Origin: Haemonchus contortus
Lineage: Eukaryota > Nematoda > Chromadorea > Rhabditida > Trichostrongylidae
Length of the DNA stretch: 64,000 nucleotides
Reading direction: 5' to 3'
Assembly: GCA_000469685.2 (NCBI GenBank)
Contig: LS997563.1
Coordinates: 7,316,437-7,380,436, forward strand
Under the pieces are notes generated by a model that made no database searches, had not been told where the DNA came from, and saw nothing but the letters and a program-made list of their open reading frames with translations. This document shows, piece by piece, positions 20,958 to 34,000 of this stretch (position 1 is the first letter of the stretch; every line of letters starts with the position of its first letter). The position numbers were made by a program, and so were the translations under genes.

Positions 20958-22086
20958 TAATAGTAATGGATTACAAAAAAAACCTTCGAAAATGTTGTAG
21001 AAACTTTCTGAGCGCCTGAAACTTCTGTGCACCAAGTGGTCCTTACGCTTGTCAACCAGTTGTTTTGATATATGTCATCTCTCCTTGATCTTGTCCCGTT
21101 CACTCGTACCCCAATATGTCCCGTTTACTCGTACCTCAGTAAAGAGATCGTTCGAATTGCCGTTACTTTCATTTCGTGAACTTCCCGATAACGACGTTTA
21201 TGTGGAAGTGCGTGACCGCAACTGCGAAGCCGAAAGTAATCGTGGGCGGATGGATTTGCAGCGTTTTTTTTTTTTTTAATGTGAAGGAGATTGTGGCACG
21301 TCTTCCCCTATAAATTACATATTTTTCGCCATCTACCGCTCGTGTCGGTGAGTTTTTGAGTCTCTTTCTGTTTATTTTTAAGATGGAAGAAGGTGGGTAG
21401 ACCACGGGTGGTTTGAAGGTCGTTCTTAAGCATAGCCTGTAGTAGACGGGATTTGATCAAAAAAGCTATGCTGTGCCACCGTATGCCGTAGTCCACAGTG
21501 GAAGCGCTTAAATGGCGGGTGATAGGTATGGGCCGGTATATCCATTAACTGTCTAGTTTGGATAAAGGGGTCGTAACTAAATGGGTGCAGGCTGAAATCT
21601 CCGTTTCCTCATTGCAAACCGCACAAGGCCATCCTTTTGATGGTTACGAACGGTATAGGCGTAGGCCGCAAGTCAAAATATGTAGTCCCTTCATTGAGAA
21701 TTATAGGGTACTGTAACATTCTGATCTGTTCGTTTTATTTGATGAATAATTGGGAGGCGATGATTGGAATGTGTGAGGGATTGCCCAATTTGCTGATCTT
21801 GATGTGAAATTGAAAGTTAACGGTCCAAATATCAAAGCGAAAAGAAATTGGTTGTCATCCTACGTCATCAGTAAACATGTTTCCTCAGTGTTGCGAAAAT
21901 TTTCCAAAGAATCAACAAATTTGGTAAATGGAAAAGGTATAGTGATCAAATAGTCACAATATTTTTGTTAAAATTCAAAATAAAATAGTTGACAGCAGTG
22001 CAACAGCTGTGAATAGACTACTCTGTTAGTAGAATGAATGGTAGAGAGAGAAGTAAAGCATAACGGGATAGAGTCATGGGATACTA
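20958..22086. other. Gene-free stretch
   Basis: Contains a short poly-T run near 21265-21278 and two near-identical phrases in 21095-21135 (GTCCCGTTCACTCGTACC and GTCCCGTTTACTCGTACC). No gene or element recognised. Confidence 0.45.
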
Positions 22087-22350
22087 AGCAATCCCATCTG
22101 AGGGATGCGCTCACGCACTCGACCTCAATTCAGAATCATAGTGGCGGATTGGATGCGTATGTGGCCTATACAATGACTTGCGGTGGCTAGCCGTGTACAA
22201 GTCAGTGCTTCTATCCTCCCAGACAGATCTGGTACCAATTAACCGACCCCGGAGGGATGGAATTTGGGGTTGACTTGAGCGAATATAGATTCGGAATTCG
22301 TACCCGTGACCATGGGTATGTGAATGTTCCACTTGCCACTACGCCACCCA
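22087..22350 (-). repeat. tRNA-derived SINE, copy 1
   Basis: Minus-strand copy of a roughly 290-bp repeat. The order on its own strand is: tRNA-like head with a Pol III A box (near 22335-22350), a degraded B box near 22295-22310, then a tail with CTCCGGGGTCGGTTAATTGG, GTACCAGATC, AGCACTGACTTGTACACGG-type block and CCACCGCAAGTCATTGTAT. The same blocks recur near 37.2, 38.3, 59.7 and 60.2 kb. Confidence 0.8.
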
Positions 22351-23980
22351 GAAAGAGAAGTACCAGAAAAATGCCTTTTTATCGGCAGCAGTACCATCTT
22401 ATCGACTCTTAATGGCCCTTTTAAGACTGCGAGTAATTCTACAATAACCTTCTCAACCTATCGTTACAAGTATACAACTTTTTTGCACGGTTCCTGCTGC
22501 AAACCCCGTCGAAGTGCACGTTCATTTTTGGCTGCCGCCAAGGCATCTGCATGAGTACGACCTCATTAACATCGGCATAATCCATTTTCTCTTTCATGAA
22601 TAATGACAGTCTTAATAGTGAACCACCCATTAGGAATCAATGGGATGGAACGATCTTTTTCGGATGTGCTCCTCTCTCACCTACTGAATTCAACCTACTT
22701 GAAGAGTAGTTTATTTGTAGCGTTGTTCCACTGCTGTCAATATTATTTAGTTTCAAATTTTAACGATCTGCCATATTCTCTTCTCACCAATACCTTTTTC
22801 ATTTACGAGTCCTACCGATTTCTTGAAAATTTTCCGTGGCACCGAGAAAACCTGTTTACATGACGATGTCGTAGAGTGACAATCAGTAAACCGTTAACTC
22901 AACCCATTAGATTTATCGTTTCCTTTCCTTCTCACGATTTTTTCTTTCTGGTTCGTGGACCTTTCATTTTCAATTTCAGTATTGGCTGAAATACTGAAAT
23001 TGAAAATACTTGTTTTGGTATTGATGGATAGAATCTTGTAATTTTGTTCTTAAATTGATGTGATTTTTTTAAACTTCCATCACAGTAATCCATACTGGAA
23101 ACCGACAATAATTGTTGGCTGGGATGGAACGTAAGATGTAAAGAAAAATCTACTTTTTCGTAGAAATATAAGTTATTTTTATAGGTCTTGCGAAGTTATA
23201 GGTATAGGTCTTGGATCATGGTTAGTCCTTCAGAATTCTGGCAATTTATAAAATAAAACAACAAAAAACAAAACAAACAAAGTGGAGTAGTTCAGTCAGG
23301 CAATGTCTGCCTAGGTAGCTACCTATTAGGCCCTCGTATACTTTGCGTCCTGAACTTGGATTGTCTGCTTTCATGTTAAAAATGAGAAGAGGTAGGATGG
23401 TTGGCTTTTAAAAGAGCGGAACTGATGCTTCCAAGAAGCCTAATGCTCTACTTGGGGGAACGACTTTTTCGAGGAGGCAAATATTTTGCATAGGAGCGCA
23501 TTCTGTAAAGACGACAATGTTTGCGAATCTTTTAGTCTTTGTTCAGCCTTGGAATTTCGAGGAATCTTGCAGTAATCGCTCAGCTTTCGAGGAATGCCCC
23601 ATTTGTTCACCTCCACGCATCAAAATCCAGGCCATCTTGTCCTTTTTTGAGGGAATATTTCGAGGAACTGGCGTTCTACACCATCTTTGTATAACGTCTT
23701 ATGGTGAGTAGTGTGCTATTCAGGCGTTAACATAGAAATGGTATGGGCTGACGATTGTCTTAACATACAGGGGAAACGGAGTTCTTTACCATCCTCTCTC
23801 TGACGTGAAGGTGGTATGGAATTGAAGATCCTGTAGAATATCGTCCAAGCTGGAAGGAATCTGGTTAGTGGAATCTTAGAAGGATACACATCTTTTTCCT
23901 TCTACTCCTTCGTAACTTCTTAGGACCGTCTAAGACAAATGTAAGGTGAAGAGGTCTTATAGCGAACAAACTCTAGTCTA
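22351..23980. other. Gene-free stretch
   Basis: No gene recognised. At 22966-22983 and 22990-23007 an 18-bp perfect inverted repeat (ATTTTCAATTTCAGTATT) has a 6-base loop. Confidence 0.45.
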
Positions 23981-24473
23981 ACCAGGGAGGGGTAATCTAC
24001 TTATCTTGGAACTTTGAATTCAGACCCAGATAAATCGATAGAGTTCTGAATGCTGTTCACGAAAATGGAAATTAAAACTGCAAAATGGTTCTCGTTAAAA
24101 AGTTATGGGGGCCCGAATTTTGCTCGACGGTAGTATCAATTGGAAATGCGAAATTCGTCGCTTCCATGTCAAACGCCCACGTGACCTAGTGGTAGTGGTC
24201 TCGCTTCGTGGGCGTAAAATAAGGGGTCCCTTCCCGCCATTGCCGCACTTTTGCAAAGTGTTTTTTCATTTTATCACAGGCTCTCTAAACGTTTTCTGAC
24301 ATTTCTTTAGACAATTAATACTACTGTCGAGCAAAATTCGGGCCCTAATAACTTTTTAAGGAGAATCATTTTGCAGTTTTAATTTCCATCTTCGTATACA
24401 GCATTCAAAGCTCTATCGATTTATCTGGGTCTGAATTCAAAGTTCCAAGATAAGTAGACTACCCCTCCCTGGT
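23981..24473. repeat. Fold-back element with about 160-bp terminal inverted repeats
   Basis: Starts ACCAGGGAGGGGTA and ends with its complement TACCCCTCCCTGGT. The left arm (about 23981-24142) and right arm (about 24312-24473) are reverse complements with scattered differences. The 170-base centre contains a small stem, CGCCCACG...CGTGGGCG, around the phrase TGACCTAGTGGTAGTGG. There is no coding capacity. The architecture fits a MITE or fold-back transposon. Confidence 0.85.
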
Positions 24474-27400
24474 AAGTGCTAACTGTGAAATACTCAGCTG
24501 AACAATCGGCACAGAGTTCCTTCCCTGTACGATCCCCAGACCATAACTTTTGACATAACCACGTAGTAGCAGAGCAGTAGCGGTTTGCAACGATTAGTTT
24601 CACTCGAAAGAGTAAATTACTCTCTCAATATAACCGGTCTAAGTAGCAATTATAGGCGACAACGTTTCACAATCTATAAATTCGTAGTAGAACGTTACCG
24701 AGTCGAGCTTGAGCCACGAAAGAGGAAATTGTGTCAGTTCACACTGTAGAGGTCCCTATGAAGGGGTTTTCTTAGCAAAAGGGGTAAAGGTCTTGGTAGA
24801 TAGCGATGTGATGAATGAGGAAATCCGAGATTTTTAGTAGTTTTTCGAATGTTATTATTATACATATGCATTCGGATTTTATAGGAATCTACCCACTCCC
24901 TCCTCCCCATTCCCCACTCTTTTGTTGGGAAGTGGGATTTGGTCGTTTTTTCCAAGAAGACTCATACAGTTTTAATGGTGGATGGATTTTTTTTCCTGTA
25001 CTTTTCCTGAAGATAAAGACATGCACATTGTTAGGTAGAATCATAGGCATTAGCATGTACAACTCGTCCTGCTCATCTTGTCAGTAAAAATACTTGTATT
25101 GTAGAGCTGTGTCATTACCATCGTCTATGTACTGTGGAAAGGACTGGGATTTGAGCTGAGTTGTCCCACACCTATCCACTCGCTTTAGCAACTTATTTAC
25201 CTACGTTATTCCTACTCTGGGGTTACCATCTTTCTAAACAGTGACGGCGGTTGTGAAAGTGATGAGTGCAAGTCTTTTGAAACTCATAACTAATAATAAA
25301 GATACCCGTTTGTGTTTCGAAAATGATCATAAGACGCTTGAAAAGGTTACTTATAGCTATCTCCATTTAACTTTTCAAATTCGATGACAAAACAGGCGGA
25401 CCTGCCAGAACGATATAATTGCGAAAGATCCAAATGAGCAGTCCACATATGAGACCTGTTTTCGGGAGCATACACAGTTCTGGCACCATATTTAGCCAAA
25501 TGGGTCAGACGTTAGCTACGGAACGGCTATTTTCGCCTCCAAATTTTCTAGCGCATGGTATATTTGCACATTCCATTCATTGCTCATGGTAGCGGAGGTA
25601 GCGGCTTCGCCCACGTTCTCGGATATCTGGGTCAAGCCTTCAATATATGGAGGGCCTGACCAGTGGGCACCGTGTTGGGTAAACATTATGAACCGGCTAA
25701 ACAACCCTGAACCGTCTATTTTCACTTTACTCAAGTACAAAAGACGAGTAATGAAACGACACTAGTTATGAGCCAATACTCACATAACGACCCATTAGTT
25801 TAGTCAGATAACGGTCTAAGCGGCTATACAATCCGGTTATCGCACTACCGTATTAAAAACACCTGACCATTTATGGGCCAGTCGTTCAACTGACCTATGA
25901 AGGTCATTTCACAACTGGTTTTGTCTGATTACGTTTTTTGTTAGTAATATTGTCTACTAATTGGATAGGTACATGTATCACGGGACTAACTACTGGTATC
26001 ATGTCACTCAAGAGCGATGTTACCAAGTACGACGACCAATCCGGTCTATCAAATTAAACTAAATGACCGATTAGTTGACGGGGACTACGTACGTGACTGA
26101 TTTAGCGGGGAAAAAACGTCAAGACGAACTAGAATCAAAAAATCTGCAAGACAGAACAAATGAGACAATGTATTGGGACCGGTTTCTTTGATTTTTGCCC
26201 TAAACTGTGCCTGATATCGCTCATCAATTTACCACTATGAAAATTTGATGAGCGAAAAGTTTTCTTTTCATGAAGGAAGAGAACAAGTGCAAGACTTCCC
26301 TGAATTTGCGGTTTTGGAAATGTTATGAATTAGCTGTTAATTGATCCCTGCTGCGCGCGGTCGCGACGCGGCCGCGTATTACAACTTCCTGGCCGCGTAG
26401 CGACCGCATGCATCCGAGACCAGTTAAGGAAAAGTTCATGATTTGTGATGCTGAAAACAAAAGGGGAATATTGAGGGAACTTGGAAGCTCACATATCACA
26501 TAGATGGTAATGATCCTGTAGAAATGAGCTCCGTCTATGGTTTTTGAATTGAGCTCCTTAAGAAGAGCTCACTTCGACAGATCATTACTACCTATCTGAC
26601 TCATGAGTTCCGCTACTCCCAACACTTTAAGAGAATTAAAATGTTTTGGTTATTACTAATAATAAAATAATCACGAAGTATTGTCGGACTCTTCCATTAC
26701 TTCTGTCAGATTCCCTTTCGTTCTTGGGCTTTCAGTATCAAGGATTCAGGAGGAATGCAGAGATCTCAGGTTGACAACGTCGTTTCAAATTTGTTTGCCA
26801 TTAATTCGATTTACTGCCTTGCGAGACGCTCATAAGTTGCTCTCTGGTTGAGTAGCTGTGCCCTTCCTAAAAGACAGGGCTGTAAGACAGCTCCAGAAAA
26901 ATGATTCCAGGTTGACAAAGGCTTAAGTGGACCCTCGGGAAATTAGATCTTATGGACACGTTTCTACCCTTGCCTTTTTACTTCACTGTGTTCTCTTACA
27001 AGTGCTATTATCCTATTGGTTTTCCTTTTCCCACAGCTGGAGTAGTCATGATGGAACCGGAAAATGAGCAGTAAAAACCGTGCTTCAGAGCGCGGTGCGG
27101 TTCAAAGATCGCTAGTCAGGCAGGCTTTCTATCACTCTAGGGCCTATGATTGGGCCCAAGTGAAGTTTATGAGAGGAAAATGCTCAAAAACCTTAAATTC
27201 TGCATTTATTGACCTGGGAAAAATTTGCGTTAGTGGAGCGTGCTTGCAATTCATACTACGATCTTCAGTGAATGGTGAGTGCATGGCTTGTCACAGCGAA
27301 GATCATTTGGGAAACATCTACAATAGATGACGCACTCGTTTTTTGCAGGAATGTTCTTTAAGGGGATGGGTCGGTTCTACGCAGGTTTCGAGCTCTATCG

Positions 27401-28040
27401 TTACAACTTGATTTTTTACTTACTCACAGCCGACCTTGGGAATTTCAAAAAAGAACTTTAAGAATTCACAGTGCTCGTTCTCATTCTAAAGTAAATAATT
27501 TCATTTTCAAAAATGATACCTAGCCATTATTATTTTGTTAAAGCCATTTCTACCGTACCCTCCGCTTGCATAACACTGATATACCACCTATACCTACCCT
27601 ATGATATGCCTTCCGATGTCCATTGCTTCTTTTCATAGGCGACCATTAGTTCCACTAGAAATTGTTGATTCACTTGCGAAAAAAAGACCGCCCACCTTTG
27701 CGAACCGGAAATGACGTTGTTCCAAGCACTTCCTTCTACAGACGATCTATGCACCCCTCATACTTCCGCCCATGCGGTAACGAACCGTAACGAAACACCC
27801 AAAGGTGCATTGTATCAACAACAAACAATAAAGAAACACCTAGCATTTTTTCACGAGTTCGTTCTCTTCGGTCTGCTTCGGTTCGGCTCCGCCCAGTAGT
27901 GGTGCGAATTTTCCGGCTCCGCCCACCCATTCCGGATCGCCATCCTGTTGTACACCACGCGCGCCCAGTAGCCCTGTACTAGTAGGACAACGCGTCTGAC
28001 CACGCCCACACTAGACCAGCCTGCCCGGATTTCTGCCTTC
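24474..28040. other. Gene-free stretch upstream of the secreted-protein gene
   Basis: No gene recognised; an 88-codon frame at 27064-27330 has no known features. Around 25.66-26.10 kb the sequence is unusually rich in GACC/GGTC, ACTAG and TTAGTC words. A GC-rich imperfect palindrome lies at 26352-26412. From about 27860 the sequence becomes GC-rich with two CGGCTCCGCCCA boxes (27884-27895, 27914-27925), probably part of the promoter of the gene that follows. Confidence 0.4.
26352..26412. repeat. GC-rich imperfect palindrome
   Basis: The left arm TGCGCGCGGTCGCGACGCGG plus CC (26352-26373) pairs with 26391-26412 at 19 of 22 positions, across a 17-base A/T-rich loop. Base composition is unlike the surrounding A/T-rich DNA. 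Confidence 0.75.
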
Positions 28041-28048
28041 TATATAAG
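28041..28048 (+). promoter_or_regulatory. TATA box
   Basis: TATATAAG lies 25 bases before the first ATG (28066) and 43 before the second in-frame ATG (28084) of the secreted-protein gene. Typical spacing would put transcription start near 28070, which favours use of the ATG at 28084 unless the mRNA is trans-spliced. Confidence 0.55.
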
Positions 28049-28065
28049 GTTGTGAACTGCATTCA

Positions 28066-31000
28066 ATGACAATACTGCAGACAATGCTCTTTCAATTTTT
28101 AACTACCTTTCTCCTACTTGTGCCCTGCTTGTACGCTCAGCTATCCTATAATCCTAATCGGTATGTTCAAAACTATCCTTTCTTTTTTTGAGAGTATTCA
28201 GAAGGTTTTTACAAGTGTGATTGTGCCCATGTGGGAACATTTTTACACATCACTTCATCACGATTCTCCTTTAGATGTTGGAGTAGCGGAAATGGTCAAC
28301 CAGCGCGTTGGTGGAATGAAGGCGAGACGCTCACTCGAGGTGAGACCTTTTCTTACCCATTAAAAAAATTAATGTTTTTATTTAACTTGCTGGTTGTGTT
28401 TTGGGAGTTTCTGAAAAACAAAAGGAGTTGTTCAGGAAAATACTGGTACGTTTGCCAAAGCGGACGTCTCGAACCAAAAGGTTGTATCGCGGATTCGAAT
28501 CGAAAGCTAAACATCGGTAGTACAATTGAAACTGGTGGATATGTGGCCGTTTGTGAGCTGGGTGAGTGGTTGGAAAATAGACATTCTCTTTGTAGGATAG
28601 ATTTGGAAAATATTTTCTGTTGATTTGTTCAACTGCAAGTGATTTCTGTATTGTTGTCTCCCAAACTTTTTAAGAATCTCTTCAAAAGAGGCGAAGAAAT
28701 CGCCGGTTGAGACGATTCAAGTTTTGGCCCAAAATCGGAATATTTTGGTTTAGTGGCCCCCTTTTGCTTGGATTTGATTCATGCTCGCCCACTACTAGAT
28801 CCCTTAGGATATGGTCCAGATACGACTATCCGCTTGAGGGGCGCAGGTATTGCCCCATAAACGGTTGGTCAACTTCGGATTATGTTCACTAGCGGCTGGC
28901 AGTATCCGGAGTAGACCTGTCGTAATTTTCAAAGCCCTTTCCGTACAAATCTGCCCATTACCTAGTAGCCGCCTAACCAGTAGGTAATGTCCAAAGTGTT
29001 TTCCCAATCAAGCAGTATGTCAAGTGTCCTGTGATTTTTTGAATAGTATATTCAATATTGCTGGCAAGCAGAGCCTTCCTCCAACAGTTCCTGTGCCACC
29101 CGATCCAGTTGGGTACTCGAAAAACTTACTAACCTAGGTTACAGTCAGTAGGATTGTGTACTGTCATTAGCTTAGTCGGACCAGTTAGAAAGAAACCAAC
29201 TGGAACCTCCTTTTTCACAAAAACGCAGTCGGTCTTTCTTTGTAGGTGAAACGTGGAAATCCAAAAACTATTATTTACTCAACCATTCCATACATTCTCA
29301 ACCTCTCTTGATTATCTCATTTTCGCTTTCTCTCTTACTCTTTTTGCTGTAGTTTTTCGTGGAGGTACTTAGGAAATGGGCAAGACCCCGAAGCGAACGT
29401 CTGGGCTTTTCATCCGATGGACATCGCATTCCGAAGGGGTTGAGTACGATTCCATGAGTTGGGGATCCTGTAGATTAGAGGTAGGGGTGTTCCCTTTCCT
29501 ATTCCCTGGAGATGTCCTGCTGAGTATATGTGGTAAATTGTAATTGTAATTGTAATTGTTTATTGCATAGGATAACACCCATGCTAAAATAATGAAAAGA
29601 AGTAAGTGTAGAACAGGGATAGAGAACGGAAATATAAAAAAACCTACAGTAAACATTATGGTACGGTAACTATGGGTCAAGGTTACAAAATTAAAGTTTG
29701 TAAAATAAATTCACTGAGGTCGAGCAGTTTCGAGTTTTTCGAAGGCTGAGTTTTTTCAAGGGCTGATTTCAGTTCTGGGTGGCGTAATTGTCATACTTTT
29801 TTGCTTGGAGTAAAAAAACCTGTCCATTTTTCTTCACCACAGAAATGACCTTCAGGAACTGCCTTTAAGAAAAACCATATAGGATTTTTCAAGGACCCCA
29901 TGAAAAACGATTGTTCCGATGTTATCTGACGGCCGCCTGCCTCCTCTTTTCATTAAGGAAGTTTTACAGCGAACACCTGCAACTACAGGAACCTTACTTT
30001 CTTCGATCTCCTTTGTAGATAAGATGGCGGTGGTTTAATGTAATGGTACCAAAGATTTTTCATTGTCTGACAGATCTATTTCGATTCGATAAAACATCAG
30101 GAAAACTCACAAAATGAGTGAGAAATCGATTCACACAAATGGGTATTAGCTGTTTCCGGCACTATTTGTATGGTGTTACTATGAGGTAAATCACTTTTGT
30201 GGTGCTGGGAATGACTTTGAAGCATGGCGCATCCCCAATCTCGTCACTCTCGAGCATTTCCGCCTTGATTTCCTGTCGGCACCAAAAGATTCTCCTGATT
30301 ACTACCCTATAAATCGAGACTTTGTTACTTCATAAGTTCACCCCATTGCGCTAAAACCGGTTTACTTTGTACTCTTGGACTCTTTGTAACTGTTCAAATG
30401 CGATGGAGTAAGGAGTAGACTTAGAGATGGGGAAGGTTTTTTTTTTGAACTTCTCGAAATTGTGATTGTTTTCCGAATGTTATCAATATTACGTGGTCAC
30501 AGTTAGTTACAAGAGTACCATAAGTTCATCGACAAAAAGATGGCTGTAATCAAAGAAGTTACTTTAGGACCGGATGGTTACCTTCAGTTCCGTTTCATCG
30601 CCTGTATCGGAGAGGGAAATCGTCACTACAAAGTTGGAGAGACATGGGTCGACGAGCAGGTAGGGCAGTAAAAATAATTATTTACATCTAATTATATTTA
30701 AATTTGTGGAAATATGGCATATGATCGACCATTTATAACAGTCAGGGTTGGGGTGGAGTTGTGCAAGCGGGCGCGCTACTAGTCGAACGGTCAGGGGATC
30801 AGCTCCCAAGTCGGTACCCTTCTATGTCAATAAGACCTGCCATCCTTCTGCGGCCACCTAAATGGCATGAGATTCGTCTGGGAGGATGAGTGCTCCTAAT
30901 TTTTACATCAGTTGACCACCCATGTTGTTAAATGAGACCCATATGCATTCAAGCAAATGGGAGCGGATGCGTAGGCGCATTTTCGGATGTGATTGATCAA

Positions 31001-34000
31001 AGCCGTAAAACTTTGCACTTTTCAGTAGAAAAGTTCCTAAGAACAGTTCGAGTGTCCGCGCGGTCATGGAACAGAGCGGAAGCAATTGGCCAATATTATC
31101 ACTCATCGTCTTGCGTTTCTTTCTCACTCTATCCCCTTTCTTCTTCAAGTAGAAGACGATTGCAACGGCGTGTGTAAAACTTATGAAACAGAAACAGCTC
31201 CCGTTATCCCTTTTTGAAGCAGTGATTCACTTAAGAGAAAAATACTCCTAACTAACAACAGGAGTAAGGGGAGAATGCTTCTGCTCAGCGATAATCAACC
31301 CCTTTTTTGGTGGGCGCCTCCGCCTCGTCTCCCATTCAGACTCGTAGTGTCGTTTCGAATGGGTATGTAGCCATTGCAGCAGCTAGCCGATGCATAGAAG
31401 AGTGTTTGTCCCCTCAGACCAGTCTGGTACGACAATGACTTCGGATAATCGGGAAGCCTGGCTCGCCCCGTAGTTTATCTATGAGAATACATTCGCTTGC
31501 TGCTTCGGGGATCATTTGCGGCTTTTTGGGCTGTGATCGGAATAATGGGACCCTTTTAACAGTGCGGCAGTTTTTTTAACCCTTAAAGCCTAAAATGTCC
31601 TCGCAACGAAACGCAAAAATAACTGTCCGCCTCCGTAGTCCAATGAAACCTTAATGCTATTCACAAAGTACACTTAAAGTCGACTGTATGTATCTGTACG
31701 TTTGCACTCTGCAGCGAACAGCAATAGTCGTCTAGTACACTTAACGAAGTGTCGACTCAGAAAAAAACGAATGTGCAGATTGAGTAGGGAACAAAAACCA
31801 TCCATACTTTCTTTTGATGATTTCTGGCTCTTGCGAAGGTCAGCACATAGAGGGTGACCTGGTAGCTCTCCCCTTCCTTCGGAGGGCTTTGAAAGAGATA
31901 TATTCATCATATGGTGGTTAAAACACGGGAAAGGATGTATTCACATTACCATCTTTTAGTACACCATGTAGACGAGCTGTTTTTGGTCATCTCCCTTTTT
32001 GCGATGGCCCTGTTTTTGCCGATTGTCATTGGAACTCCTCGAAATTTGCGTAAGAGGCGTGGCGAGACAATTATCTAGGAGCCGCCGTGCCCGGTGAACG
32101 TATCGTGTACCAAGTTTTGGGTGGATGAGACATCCACCTGGGCGAATCTACATGATACCCTCAACATGATGTGGATGGACCTACTTGATTCCTAAAGCCG
32201 TGATTTCTGCTGAGGCACAAGAGCGATTCGCAATTATGCTGAATGATAAATTAGGACTGAGGTCGGTTTATACTGAAAGATTTGTCGCGCGAAGTTGTGC
32301 ATTTCTGCTGCAGACGTCAAATTTGCTGACCAAGTAAGTCTACCGAGTCCAATCCGCGACATGACAAAATGCCAGAGTCCACACAGGCAGACCAGCAGGC
32401 GGAGGCAACTAGCAAAGATTTCTGGCAAGGTTTCCATGCGACCCTATAGATGGTGCCTTCTGCCCCGCACCCGCTGCAATGTAACTTTCGCTATCATACT
32501 TCGCTGGCCAGAGACTAGGCAGTCTGATTGCTTATTTATTTATTTATTTATTTATTTATCTAGTTTTTAATTACTTATTTACTCGGCCAATATTTATTTA
32601 TCTATTTATATATACGCCAAAACAACATGCCCTTACCTAAGGTAGAGTGAAGTAGATAAGTGTAATTGTTTTCAGAACATGTACTACTATGAATGCGAGA
32701 AGGATGGTCCATATTTGAAAAGCCGTGCAAAGGGTTGTATAAGTCATGACAAGCAAAGAAGAGTCCCCATTGGAGAACGAGATGACTTTGGAGATTACAT
32801 GTGAGTCGATGCATTCACTCTTACAACTCCTTTACCTAGTCGATGCCCAAAGTCCATTTACGACGTTTGCGAGTTATTAATGAAACTTAGGCTTCGGACG
32901 GGGCTCGAATCCGTGCTTGTGCTGTGCCATGTTCTCTTCCCCTTCACTACCGAGACCCTACTGGTATTGCCTTCTTACTGGCTTTACTGTTATGGTTTAC
33001 CAGCGTTAGAGAAACTTAACTGGTAGTCCGGGAGAACGGCGTACAGTGTAGGAATTTCCTACTAGTTGTAGGTGTAGCTAATTTCTTCTGGATGATTCCT
33101 AGCTTACATGAAACATGAGGCCTTTCCTGATAGAAGCTTACCAACAGAAGTCTCTGGAATTTTGAAAAATGTTTCGTACCCAAATTCTGACCTGCACGCC
33201 ACAATTTGTGAATGTGAAACAAAACACCAATTTTCTTGCAGACCCCTTTTTCTTGGAGATGTTCAAAAACATTACAAATTGAAAGCGCTCGGAAATATTT
33301 CAAATAATTTCTGTAGCCTTCAAGTCTGCAATAAAGGGCTGACTATATGTCGTACGTCCGTATCTGTTCACGATTTTTATGTGCCCTTTCAGACAGCCGA
33401 GCAGAAACTGGCCCAATAGTCTGTACTCATTTAAAAACATATTTCATAAAAATAATTGGCGTATTTTATGGCCCAATTCTGGTAGGTTTGTTGGATACCG
33501 GTTCTACTGGTTACGATTTTAACGTAGTCATTTTGAAAACGGGGCATGAAATTCAACCTGAAGAAATAGTGACCTTTCGCTGTGAAACACAACTGCACCA
33601 GCACTTAAATCGTGGCAAAATGAGGAAAATTTATGGCAGTTCTTATTTCTGCCCTCCCGAAACTGACGAGCAGATGAAATATGTAGGTAGTAATGTCCCT
33701 GGCCTCTGTACGGGACGCACGCATGGGCGCCTATGTATAGCAATTCTTTGACCTCATATAAGCGCCTGAACTACCTGAAAGCTGAAGATCTCTATCGCAG
33801 AAAAAATCTTTAAACCATTTCCCATACAAAAAAGATACATATTGATCGGTATCATCGAATTCAACTGAGATTTGTTGATTTTAGCTATGAATGCCGTCTG
33901 AAATACAACGGAACCATTCAAATGTGTAGTGTCGGTTGTATACACAAGGGAGAACATTACAAAGTTGGAGATCAATGGCCGGTAAGTGAAACTCGCGAAA

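Noticed and set aside
24160..24225. tRNA gene in the centre of the fold-back element
   Set aside because: A possible A-box phrase and a short stem exist, but no B box or acceptor stem.
33108..33751. Overlapping 103- and 134-codon + strand ORFs in intron 5 of the secreted-protein gene
   Set aside because: They lie in different frames, have no domain or signal, and the flanking exons 5 and 6 join in phase without them.
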